A stretch of DNA of 10,153 nucleotides. Source: Candidatus Igneacidithiobacillus taiwanensis. Its GTDB lineage: Bacteria; Pseudomonadota; Gammaproteobacteria; Acidithiobacillales; Acidithiobacillaceae. Of the stretch, positions 1-5,563 are shown piece by piece. The notes beneath the pieces were generated by a model. The model was given only the letters and a program-made list of their open reading frames with translations. It was not told the origin of the DNA and did no database searches. The translations under genes were made by a program, and so were the position numbers. Each line of letters begins with the position of its first letter. Positions within the stretch are counted from its first letter, which is position 1. The stretch spans positions 1-10,153 of the forward strand of contig DDOU01000018.1 of NCBI GenBank assembly GCA_002341825.1, read 5' to 3'.

Positions 1-134
1 CAACCGGCATGCACCATCAGCAACTCCATAAACGGCAAGGGCTGCGCCCGCTGTCGCGCGAGAATTTCCTGGAATGTGGCCGCCGAGCAACAACAATAGG
101 GGCTGTCGTCGACTTCCTGAGCTTCGGCTGACAT
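1..134 (-). CDS. partial small protein, possibly BFD-like [2Fe-2S] protein (N-terminal part)
   Basis: The reverse strand is open from an ATG at 134 to the window edge, giving about 44 residues with coding-like composition and no stop. The N-terminal region is acidic and is followed by a Tyr-Cys-Cys-Cys-Ser cluster (Cys14-16), a helix-like stretch and a His-Ala-Gly at the edge. Bacterioferritin-associated-ferredoxin-like domains have a Cys-x-Cys pair, then about 32 residues, then Cys-x2-Cys after an Ala-Gly-like turn. The visible part fits that spacing, but the second cysteine pair would lie outside the window, so the family is inference. An in-frame ATG at 152 is an alternative start. The 134 start has a GAGG about 12 nt upstream, which is rather distant. 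The gene is divergent from the restriction-endonuclease gene. Moderate confidence that it is coding, low confidence in the product. Confidence 0.4.
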   Translation of the reverse strand, partial: MSAEAQEVDDSPYCCCSAATFQEILARQRAQPLPFMELLMVHAG

Positions 135-207
135 TCGTGCTGCATACCTCATGATCAAGAGGAAAACTTGGTCGACGATATTACCGACCCCAGCAGGCGG
201 CAGCAAG

Positions 208-235
208 GAAAACCGGCTCGCGTGCGCGGTTTTTC
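208..235. terminator. hairpin with T-rich arm, possible terminator
   Basis: AAAACCG at 209-215 pairs with CGGTTTT at 227-233 around a GC-rich interior, with five T residues at 230-234. It resembles a short bidirectional intrinsic terminator. It lies between two divergent genes, where no terminator is needed, so it may be a remnant or a leader structure. Confidence 0.25.
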
Positions 236-272
236 TTACCTCGTATCTAGGGCTAGATCCGGCACGCGGTAC

Positions 273-300
273 TTGACGGCACAGGTATTTCCACTATCTA
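273..300 (+). promoter_or_regulatory. weak candidate promoter for the Mrr-type gene
   Basis: TTGACG at 273-278 is a good -35 box. With a 16-nt spacer it is followed by TATCTA at 295-300, a poor -10. The next gene starts at 334, leaving a plausible short leader. A TATATA at 305-310 lacks a matching -35. Tentative. Confidence 0.25.
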
Positions 301-333
301 CCGGTATATAACCCCGAGGGATTGAGGCGGCGG

Positions 334-1209
334 ATGAACAGAGTGCAAAGAACCGGTGGCGCCCATGCTTGGCTGCTCGCGCTTGCCGTTGCTGCAGTTG
401 CATTGCTATTTGCATGGATTGTGGTACCCGCGGTCCTTACCGGCAGCCCACTTGCAGATGCTTTGCAAAAACCATTCGAAATGGCAGGAAGCCTCATCGC
501 TGCGATGGCAGTCATCGGGGCGCTAAAATCATACTTGGAGAGGCCAATACAAGCGGATGCGCCGTTGAAATTCGATCCCACCCCAAGCGAGGCACAGCGG
601 GCAGTTGCAACCAAAAAGCAAAGTACGCCGGCCGCCCAGTACGAGCCCCCTTCCACTCCATCCGATGGCTGGTCCCTCGACCTACTGAAGTCTCTGGAGT
701 GGAAGCGCTTCGAGGATTTGTGTAACGAGTATTCCCGACAGAAAGGAATGCGCACCGAGACTACCTGCCTTGGCGCCGACGGTGGCGTAGATATCCGCAT
801 CTATCGCGAGGATGGCGTTCTCATGGGCATCGTGCAATGCAAGGCGTGGCGAACGAAAGAGGTTGGCGTGCGGCTGATTCGTGAGCTCGCGGGGGTAATG
901 GCAAGCGAAAAAGTACCGCACGGAGTCTTCATAACCACCAGCGCTTTTACAAAAGAAGCGGTTACTTTCGCAGAGAAAAATGGAATCATTCTTTTGGATG
1001 GCCCAGGGTTTATTTCGGCAATCAAAAAACTGCCACCAAATGAACAAGAAAAATTATTACAATTCGCCACAGCTGGGGATTATTCTACCCCCACTTGCCC
1101 CCATTGCGGGGTTAAAATGATTCTCCGAAAGAAGTACAGCAAGTTTTGGGGATGTCGCAACTTTCCGAAATGTAAAATGACGTTGCAAGTTGGTAAGGAG
1201 TGGGGATGA
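334..1209 (+). CDS. membrane-anchored Mrr-type restriction endonuclease with C-terminal zinc ribbon
   Basis: Predicted 291-residue protein. Seen: one strong hydrophobic helix at about 12-36 and a weaker one at about 50-67; a polar, Pro-rich linker to about 110; an Mrr-like nuclease domain at about 112-235; and a four-cysteine zinc ribbon (Cys255, 258, 274, 280) of the type found at topoisomerase I C-termini. The nuclease core shows Glu127 in the first helix, Asp152 in Gly-Gly-Val-Asp, and Gln168-Cys-Lys170, which is the PD-(D/E)xK variant with Gln typical of Mrr_cat. Mrr proteins cleave foreign, often methylated, DNA. Here the nuclease would face the cytoplasm from the inner membrane (inference). 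The ATG at 334 is chosen because GAGG at 324-327 sits 6 nt upstream. A TTG at 322 would have its purine tract only 2 nt away. The 3' part is more A-rich than the neighbouring genes, and there is no methylase partner, so it looks like a stand-alone accessory defence gene. Domain assignment is confident, biological target unknown. Confidence 0.85.
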   Translation: MNRVQRTGGAHAWLLALAVAAVALLFAWIVVPAVLTGSPLADALQKPFEMAGSLIAAMAVIGALKSYLERPIQADAPLKFDPTPSEAQRAVATKKQSTPAAQYEPPSTPSDGWSLDLLKSLEWKRFEDLCNEYSRQKGMRTETTCLGADGGVDIRIYREDGVLMGIVQCKAWRTKEVGVRLIRELAGVMASEKVPHGVFITTSAFTKEAVTFAEKNGIILLDGPGFISAIKKLPPNEQEKLLQFATAGDYSTPTCPHCGVKMILRKKYSKFWGCRNFPKCKMTLQVGKEWG

Positions 1210-1278
1210 ATATGCGATCTCTGGGCGTAAAGAAGTGCGTCAAACAGGGTATATATTGTCATCCCGCGCTCCAAAAAA

Positions 1279-1722
1279 TCAGGCATGGGCTAGTAGCCGG
1301 TCGAGCGCATTGGCAAATGCTTGGCGATCGGCTTGGCTCAGGGTGGCAGGCCCGCCGGTATGCACGCCGGAGTCCCGCAGTTGCTCCACAAGGTCACGAA
1401 CCCGCAGGCGCTCGCGGATGGTGTCGGGAGAATAGCGTTCTCCACGCGGGCTGAGCGCATGGGCATTTTTGTCCAACACGGCGGCGGCGAGCGGGATATC
1501 GCCGGTGATTACCAAGTCTCCTGCCATAATTTGCCTAAGGATTTCCGCGTCTGCCACATCGAAGCCCTTCGCTACGACTACCGTGCGGATGTATGCCGAG
1601 CGGGGTACGCTCAGCGCCTGATTGGCAACCAGGGTCAGCGGCACTTGCCGACGTTCGCTGGCGCGGTAGAGAATCTCTTTGATGACCTTGGGGCACGCGT
1701 CGGCATCAACCCAAATATGCAT
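1279..1722 (-). CDS. yaiI: YaiI/YqxD family protein (UPF0178, DUF188)
   Basis: Predicted 147-residue protein, close to the usual length of the family. It opens with the signature Trp-Val-Asp-Ala-Asp-Ala-Cys-Pro. It also has an internal Gly-Phe-Asp-Val-Ala-Asp, a Gly-Asp-Leu-Val-Ile-Thr and a Pro-Arg-Gly-Glu-Arg-Tyr motif, all strongly conserved in E. coli YaiI as I recall it. The fold is thought to be PIN-like, with the acidic residues possibly binding metal, but no biochemical function is established. The start at 1722 is chosen because the family begins at Met-x-Ile-Trp-Val-Asp; an in-frame ATG 14 codons upstream adds unconserved residues. The ribosome-binding site is weak (GAG about 8 nt upstream). 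The gene is convergent with the Mrr-type gene, 69 nt between stops, with no clear terminator in between. Confidence 0.93.
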   Translation of the reverse strand: MHIWVDADACPKVIKEILYRASERRQVPLTLVANQALSVPRSAYIRTVVVAKGFDVADAEILRQIMAGDLVITGDIPLAAAVLDKNAHALSPRGERYSPDTIRERLRVRDLVEQLRDSGVHTGGPATLSQADRQAFANALDRLLAHA

Positions 1723-2013
1723 TGCATTCTCGTCGAATTTTCCTAGGTAGAAACACCTTGTCACAGATGGGTCACCGTAACAATGGCTGTTCCTGATGAC
1801 TCGTCATTTGGCGCACCTAGCCCGGTACGGATTTGGGCGTTGTCAAATTCGACCACCTGCCAAGGAGATAGGAGAGAAAAGTACTTTGGATGTTGGTGAA
1901 TAGAACGGGCAACCTGCGTTTGGAGTCGCTTATCAGAGGGAGCTTTCTAAAAATTGGGCGGCCACATTGGCCCTATCATCAAACGGAGGAGGGAAAAACA
2001 CCGAAGTCAATGT

Positions 2014-2059
2014 TGGAGTTAGTTTTAGCCGGTAGAAAACCAACCTTTCCTTAACTCCA
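2014..2059. repeat. imperfect palindrome 1
   Basis: TGGAGTTA at 2014-2021 is the exact reverse complement of TAACTCCA at 2052-2059 (8 bp). Inside, GTTTT at 2022-2026 pairs with AAAAC at 2036-2040, leaving an 11-nt bulge on one side. GTTGG at 2012-2016 and CCAAC at 2040-2044 could form a competing stem. There is no T-tract, so it is not a standard terminator. Confidence 0.45.
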
Positions 2060-2065
2060 GCTTTC

Positions 2066-2105
2066 TGGACACCGACGAGCCTCGAAAGGAGGCTTACGGT
2101 GTCCA
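2066..2105. repeat. imperfect palindrome 2 (9 bp + 6 bp stem)
   Basis: TGGACACCG at 2066-2074 pairs perfectly with CGGTGTCCA at 2097-2105. After a 3x2 internal loop, AGCCTC at 2078-2083 pairs with GAGGCT at 2089-2094, closing a GAAAG loop. The right arm includes a strong Shine-Dalgarno-like GGAGG (2088-2092) six nt before a GTG at 2099, but that frame stops after eight codons. It could be a joined or folded mobile-element end, a leader hairpin of a lost gene, or a structured RNA. No poly-T follows. Confidence 0.6.
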
Positions 2106-2161
2106 CGAACTCGTACAGTCATTAACGTCCAATAAGTGGCGTTGTATGCTCTGCCGCAGAA

Positions 2162-2417
2162 CAGCTGCCTCTGCTGCGTACCTACCCTCACGCCAACCTG
2201 ATCGCCATCATGACCACCCCTTTCGAGCAATGGACCCGAGCCTTCCGCAACGCTAAGAACATCAACGCTATAGCTTGATCGCCTAACACATCACCACGAA
2301 ATCATTCAGACAGCGCATAACTGGGGACGCTTTCCCCTTCTGAACCTATTGAATTCAAGGCGGGGCGATAGGTCCTGCCAACCACAAGCAAATGCTACTG
2401 CCGAGGATCTTTTTTAG
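2162..2417 (+). pseudogene. IS21-family IstB-like ATPase, C-terminal remnant with frameshift
   Basis: Translation from 2183 contains Thr-Pro-Phe-Glu-Gln-Trp followed by a short charged stretch, then stops at 2276. Shifting by one base at about 2274 continues immediately into Leu-Asp-Arg-Leu-Thr-His-His-His-Glu-Ile-Ile and ends near Trp-Gly-Arg-Phe. This order (Pro-Phe-x-x-Trp, then Leu-Asp-Arg-Leu-Thr-His-x, then a terminal Arg-Phe) is the usual C-terminus of IstB, the ATP-binding helper of IS21-type transposition. The Walker A and B region and the istA transposase are missing. The second frame runs on to a stop at 2415-2417, probably beyond the original end. Only about 150 bases (2183-2333) are well supported. 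It is a dead remnant, identified by motif recall and not by alignment. Confidence 0.6.
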
Positions 2418-2519
2418 TCCGCTCTGTTGCGTGGGCAAGAGCCTTGCTCTTCGGCAAAAGGAGCGCGAGACACCAACGCCCCTGAAAAAGCTTGCCGTTC
2501 AAACTCCGGGAGAGCCTTC

Positions 2520-2753
2520 TCAGTATATGACGCGGCTGGACGGGGGAACCATGCGATCCTCTCCGTTCTTCGGATCGATGACCAGGGTAGTGCGCTTCTG
2601 CAGGTTGATGTGCTCCCCGCGCAACGCCAGCAAAGGCTTGCGAGCCGATCCGGTTGCCCTGCTCATCCCTCCAGAGGGGATGGTCGCCATCGGGAAGGTA
2701 TCCTCGAAAAGCTTCCGTCGATTTCTGGCTTCAATGTCCCGCCAGTGTCCCAA
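2520..2753 (-). pseudogene. tyrosine recombinase (phage-type integrase) fragment
   Basis: About 77 codons are open on the reverse strand. The second half reads like the core of a phage-type integrase: Leu-Leu-Ala-Leu-Arg-Gly-Glu-His-Ile-Asn-Leu, then Lys-Asn-Gly-Glu-Asp-Arg-Met-Val-Pro-Pro-Ser-Ser-Arg. This matches the typical Leu-Leu-Ala-Leu-Arg-Trp-Glu-x-Ile-Asp-Leu ... Lys-Asn-Gly-x-x-Arg-x-Val-Pro-Leu-Ser. The conserved Thr-Gly-x-Arg-x-Gly-Glu preceding it is altered (Thr-Gly-Ser-Ala-Arg-Lys-Pro), so the first catalytic Arg context is lost, and no C-terminal His-x-x-Arg or Tyr box follows. It starts only about 30 bases beyond the 3' end of tRNA-Leu on the same strand, the usual place for an integrase after site-specific insertion. 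Inactive remnant; family assignment moderately confident. Confidence 0.55.
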
Positions 2754-2770
2754 AAAATCAACCGAAGGTG
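2752..2770 (-). terminator. possible tRNA-Leu transcription terminator
   Basis: On the reverse strand a short ACC-TTC-GGT hairpin is followed by TTGA and six T residues (2757-2752), about 20-30 nt past the tRNA CCA end. The stem is only 3 bp, so termination would be weak or rely on the T-tract. Confidence 0.25.
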
Positions 2771-2784
2771 CAGCATTTCTCTAT

Positions 2785-2869
2785 TGGTGCGAAGAGGGAG
2801 ACTCGAACTCCCACGGTCGAAACCGCTGGAACCTAAATCCAGTGCGTCTACCAATTCCGCCATCCTCGC
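2785..2869 (-). tRNA. tRNA-Leu(UAG), CCA encoded
   Basis: Read on the reverse strand it is an 85-nt class II tRNA. The acceptor stem GCGAGGA pairs with TCTTCGC (one G-T pair), with discriminator A and encoded CCA. The anticodon stem CTGGA/TCCAG encloses the 7-nt loop TTTAGGT, giving anticodon UAG, which reads CUN leucine codons. The long variable arm forms CGGT-TTCG-ACCG, and the T arm is GGGAG/CTCCC around TTCGAGT. All features agree with a functional leucine tRNA. An integrase fragment lies just downstream, suggesting past use as an attachment site. Confidence 0.97.
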
Positions 2870-2878
2870 GACTGCGCT

Positions 2879-2907
2879 ATCTTATCCTCTCGGGACTTCC
2901 TGGACAA
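2879..2907 (-). promoter_or_regulatory. sigma70-type promoter of tRNA-Leu
   Basis: On the reverse strand TTGTCC (2907-2902) and TAAGAT (2884-2879) are separated by exactly 17 nt. Nine nt lie between the -10 and the first tRNA base, placing the transcript start about 2 nt ahead of the tRNA. The promoter overlaps the leader of the divergent gene starting at 2922. Confidence 0.75.
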
Positions 2908-2921
2908 CGACGGAGTCACAG

Positions 2922-3596
2922 ATGGCCAAGTCTCCACAACGAGTACGCCGCCTCTTGGCGGTAGAAGCCGCCCGCATCATGGTCGAGGAAGCCGTGGGGG
3001 ATTTTCGCAGTGCCAAGGAAAAGGCAGCGCGTCGCCTAGGGGTGGATGCGCAACAGCACTGGCCCAGCAATACCGAGATCCATTCCGAGCTGCAGGCCCG
3101 ATTGCAACTCTTCCATGCCGACACCCAGCCCCTCGCCTTGCGACATCTACGCGAAATTTCCCTGCAAGCCATGGAGTGGTTGCAGGCCTTCCAACCGCGC
3201 CTAGTGGGTTCGGTGCTCGAAGGCGATGCTACGGAGCACAGCAAGATCACCCTACATCTCTTTGCCGATGCGCCGGAGTCGGTGATGTTTTTTCTCCTCG
3301 ATGCCCAGCAGGAGTACGAGGAAGGCTGGCAGCGCCTGCACTTCGGTGATGGCCCAATGCGCGACTATCCCCTTTTTACCCTCGACTACCAGGGCGTCCC
3401 CCTCCGCTTGGTGGTGTTTTCCCTCGACGAGGATCGCCGCAGCCCTGCCTCTGCCCGCGATGGCAAGCCGTTGCGGCGGGCGGGCGTTGGCCAACTGCGC
3501 CGTTTGTTGGCGGAGGCTACTCCTGCGCCGGAAACGGCAAGCTCGCATCCTTGGGACGAAGATGTTGCCAACTCACCAGGATCAATGCCGAGATGA
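2922..3596 (+). CDS. conserved nucleotidyltransferase-fold protein, catalytic motif degenerate
   Basis: Predicted 224-residue soluble protein. The N-terminal ~60 residues are helical and basic (Arg/Lys/Ala-rich, with Ala-Lys-x-Lys-Ala-Ala-x-Arg-Leu-Gly at 31-40), possibly RNA-binding. From about 92 a polymerase-beta-like nucleotidyltransferase motif appears: Leu-Val-Gly96-Ser97-Val-Leu-Glu-Gly101, then Ser107-Lys-Ile-Thr-Leu-His-Leu-Phe. Active members of that superfamily have Ser-Asp-x-Asp at the second site; here both Asp positions are Lys108 and Thr110. A Gly-Lys-Pro-Leu-Arg-Arg stretch lies at 181-186. Similar proteobacterial proteins are annotated only as nucleotidyltransferase or hypothetical, and the function is unknown. 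The start is chosen for GGAG at 2912-2915, 6 nt upstream; longer readings would run through the tRNA-Leu gene. The last 80 bases overlap the 3' end of the convergent transporter gene. Confidence 0.85.
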   Translation: MAKSPQRVRRLLAVEAARIMVEEAVGDFRSAKEKAARRLGVDAQQHWPSNTEIHSELQARLQLFHADTQPLALRHLREISLQAMEWLQAFQPRLVGSVLEGDATEHSKITLHLFADAPESVMFFLLDAQQEYEEGWQRLHFGDGPMRDYPLFTLDYQGVPLRLVVFSLDEDRRSPASARDGKPLRRAGVGQLRRLLAEATPAPETASSHPWDEDVANSPGSMPR

Positions 3597-4425
3597 TGCC
3601 CAGCATGCCGAGGAATTCCCAATGGTCGGGGCGCTCCTGTAGCTGCCACCAGGCGGCCAAGACGCCAATGATGGGGGCGATGAGGGTAGCGATGCCCGCC
3701 ACCCCAGAGGGAAGAACACGCAGGGCAAAGAGCCACAATAGATAGGCCAGAGCGGTACCCAAAATCACATTGTAACTGAGGGCGGTAATAAAGACCGGGG
3801 TCCAGTGCACCTGCCAGCCCTCGAGACCCAGAGCCAGAGCAAGCAGCACCAAGCCGCCAATCGAGGCCTGCCAGAAGGTGGCATTGATGAGATCCTGGCC
3901 AGGCGGCGCAAAGCGTTTGTGCCATATTGCCGATGCCGCCCAGGAAAAACCCGAGATGATGGCAAAGAAGGGGCCCAACCACGAGCCCCCGCTGGCTTTC
4001 CACGGCTCGAGTACGATCACGAGCCCCAAAAATGCCAGGAGCACTGCCGGCTTTTGTAGCCCGTGTAAACGCTCGCCAAGCACCGGCCAAGCCAAGAGCA
4101 TGAGCCAGATGGGCATCATGTAGACGAGGATGGCGGTCTTTCCCGCCCCGGCGTAGTGCAGCGCCAGGAGGCTGCCACCAATGAAGCCCGTGCTCTGCAG
4201 CAGGCCGTAGGGCACGATGTAGACCAAGGGCGGCAGACGCAGACTGCGCTTGAGCAAAAGCAGGGTCAGCAGCAGGATGGGGGCGCTGAGGCTGACGCGC
4301 AGGGCGGCGAAGAGGAGGGGCGCACAGTCCGCCACCGCCATTTTCATCAGCACCCAGTTGTACCCCCAAATTACACCGAGGAGCAGAACCGAGGCAAAGG
4401 CCCAAGCGGTTTCGCGCGACTGCAT
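3517..4425 (-). CDS. EamA/DMT-superfamily transporter (10 TM)
   Basis: Predicted 302-residue inner-membrane protein with ten hydrophobic segments arranged as two EamA repeats, at about residues 9-140 and 148-285. The Gly-x-x-Trp-Gly-x-Asn-Trp at 17-24 in the first helix and the Pro-Ile-Trp-Leu-Met and Gly-Glu-Arg near the end of the first repeat are typical of drug/metabolite exporters of the RhtA/YdcZ-like group. Substrate cannot be inferred. Start at 4425 has AAGGA about 9 nt upstream. It lies downstream of the OYE gene on the same strand, but a strong terminator intervenes. No separate promoter is obvious, so it may depend on read-through of the electrophile-response operon, which would fit export of a small toxic compound (inference). 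The C-terminal tail is encoded within the 80-bp overlap with the convergent gene. Confidence 0.92.
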   Translation of the reverse strand: MQSRETAWAFASVLLLGVIWGYNWVLMKMAVADCAPLLFAALRVSLSAPILLLTLLLLKRSLRLPPLVYIVPYGLLQSTGFIGGSLLALHYAGAGKTAILVYMMPIWLMLLAWPVLGERLHGLQKPAVLLAFLGLVIVLEPWKASGGSWLGPFFAIISGFSWAASAIWHKRFAPPGQDLINATFWQASIGGLVLLALALGLEGWQVHWTPVFITALSYNVILGTALAYLLWLFALRVLPSGVAGIATLIAPIIGVLAAWWQLQERPDHWEFLGMLGIISALILVSWQHLRPKDASLPFPAQE

Positions 4426-4448
4426 TGGTAAAAATCCTTGTGTTGCCT

Positions 4449-4476
4449 AAAAAAAGCCGGGGGCTGGCCCCCCGGT
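4449..4476 (-). terminator. intrinsic terminator after the OYE gene
   Basis: On the reverse strand a 7-bp GC-only stem (CCGGGGG/CCCCCGG) with a 5-nt loop is followed by C and seven T residues (4455-4449). This is a textbook Rho-independent terminator, 17 nt past the OYE stop. The T-tract ends only 23 nt before the next start codon on the same strand. Confidence 0.93.
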
Positions 4477-4492
4477 ACAGAGTGCAGCGACG

Positions 4493-5563
4493 TTAGCGCT
4501 TGGCGCGATCGTACTGGGCGGGCCAAGCCCAGTCTACCCCCAGAGCCTGCGCCGCCTGCAGCGGCCAGTACGGATTGCGCAAGAGCTCGCGCGCCAGGGC
4601 CACGGCATCGGCCTGGCCGGTAACCAGGATCTGCTCCGCTTGCATCGGTTCGGTAATGAGCCCGACGGCAACCGTGGGCAGTCCGACTTCCCGTCGAATA
4701 CGCTCGGCAAAGGGCACCTGAAAGCCTGGGCCGGCAGGAATTCGTGCGTCGGGAGTCATGCCGCCGCTACTGCAGTCGATCACGTCTACGCCAATCTCCC
4801 GCAAGGCCTGCGCGAGAACCACCGACTGCTCGATGTCCCAGCCGCCGTCCACCCAATCCGTTGCCGAGATGCGTACCCATAAGGGCAGTTCTTCCGGCCA
4901 GCATGCACGCAGCGCCCGCGCCACTTCGAGGGGAAAGCGCATGCGCTTTTCCAGGCTGCCACCATAGCCGTCTTGCCGCTGATTGCTCAGGGGCGAGAGA
5001 AAACTATGCAGCAGATAGCCGTGGGCCATGTGCAGTTCGAGGATACGAAAACCGGCACGCCGGGCGCGCTGGGCAGCCGCAACGAAGTCAGCGCGCACCC
5101 GATCCAGTTCTGCCTCCGACATCTCCAGCGGAACCGTATGTTGCGGGCTGAAGGGGAGGGGGCTGGCACCGATGGGCTGCCAGCCGCGATCCGAGCCCGG
5201 CGGTAGCGGCGTTCCCCCATGAAAGGGTGCGGCCGTCGACGCCTTGCGTCCGGCATGGGCAATCTGGATGGCAGCCACTGCCCCCTGCTGATGCACGAAA
5301 TCGACAATGGGGCGTAGGGCTTCGGCCTGGGCGTCGGTCCAGATGCCGAGATCGTCGGGAGAAATTCTTCCCTCGGGGCTTACTGCCGCCGCCTCGACCA
5401 TGACTAGGCCGGCGCCACCCACGGCGCGGCTGCCCAGGTGCACCAGGTGCCAGTCGCTGGCTACGCCGTCGGGGGTGGAGTACTGGCACATCGGGGCCAT
5501 GACGATGCGATTGCGCAGGGTAACGCTGCGCAGTTGCCACGGGCTGAAGAGGAGCTTGCTCAT
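4493..5563 (-). CDS. old yellow enzyme, YqjM/XenA-type NAD(P)H:flavin ene-reductase
   Basis: Predicted 356-residue TIM-barrel flavoprotein, close to YqjM (338 aa) and XenA (363 aa). Seen: Pro-Met-Cys26-Gln-Tyr28-Ser near the N-terminus, the redox-tuning Cys and active-site Tyr of the thermophilic-like OYE class; Gln100-Ile-Ala-His-Ala-Gly-Arg-Lys; catalytic His178/His181 in Glu-Leu-His-Met-Ala-His-Gly-Tyr; the signature Phe-Leu-Ser-Pro-Leu-Ser-Asn with Gly-Tyr-Gly-Gly-Ser at 188-203; Arg231 for FMN; and Arg325 in Ala-Arg-Glu-Leu-Leu-Arg-Asn-Pro. These enzymes bind FMN and reduce activated C=C bonds of enones, maleimides, quinone-like or nitro compounds. The start codon overlaps the hydrolase stop (ATGA), indicating translational coupling. 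The operon is probably controlled by the TetR-family gene upstream, paralleling nemR-nemA. Family confident, physiological substrate unknown. Confidence 0.95.
   Translation of the reverse strand: MSKLLFSPWQLRSVTLRNRIVMAPMCQYSTPDGVASDWHLVHLGSRAVGGAGLVMVEAAAVSPEGRISPDDLGIWTDAQAEALRPIVDFVHQQGAVAAIQIAHAGRKASTAAPFHGGTPLPPGSDRGWQPIGASPLPFSPQHTVPLEMSEAELDRVRADFVAAAQRARRAGFRILELHMAHGYLLHSFLSPLSNQRQDGYGGSLEKRMRFPLEVARALRACWPEELPLWVRISATDWVDGGWDIEQSVVLAQALREIGVDVIDCSSGGMTPDARIPAGPGFQVPFAERIRREVGLPTVAVGLITEPMQAEQILVTGQADAVALARELLRNPYWPLQAAQALGVDWAWPAQYDRAKR

Larger units (their letters stand above)
1723..2161. other. intergenic region without a recognisable intact gene
   Basis: Stop codons interrupt all six frames at short intervals, and no family is recognisable. 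The region holds the yaiI leader, without a convincing promoter, and two adjacent imperfect palindromes near its right end. It grades into an IstB remnant. Composition is more A/T-rich and irregular than the flanking genes, consistent with decayed mobile DNA. Confidence 0.6.

Noticed and set aside
2102..2110. Possible second copy of the tRNA-Leu 3' end (att repeat), sharing CGAACTC
   Set aside because: Only 7 bases match the T-arm region; far too short for an attachment-site repeat.
2439..2455. Inverted repeat AAGAGC-CTT-GCTCTT
   Set aside because: Short 6-bp arms with a 3-nt loop, no T-tract and no gene ending here; too weak to call a terminator or site.
2427..2921. Long rightward extension of the 2922 gene, and a similar overlapping frame from 2392
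   Set aside because: Both run antisense through the complete tRNA-Leu gene and the integrase fragment, have no family-like residues there, and the 2922 ATG has a well-placed Shine-Dalgarno.
3386..4405. Long leftward frame overlapping the EamA gene
   Set aside because: It is Gly/Pro/Ala/Arg-rich with no membrane pattern, a shadow of the EamA gene, whose ten hydrophobic segments are obvious.
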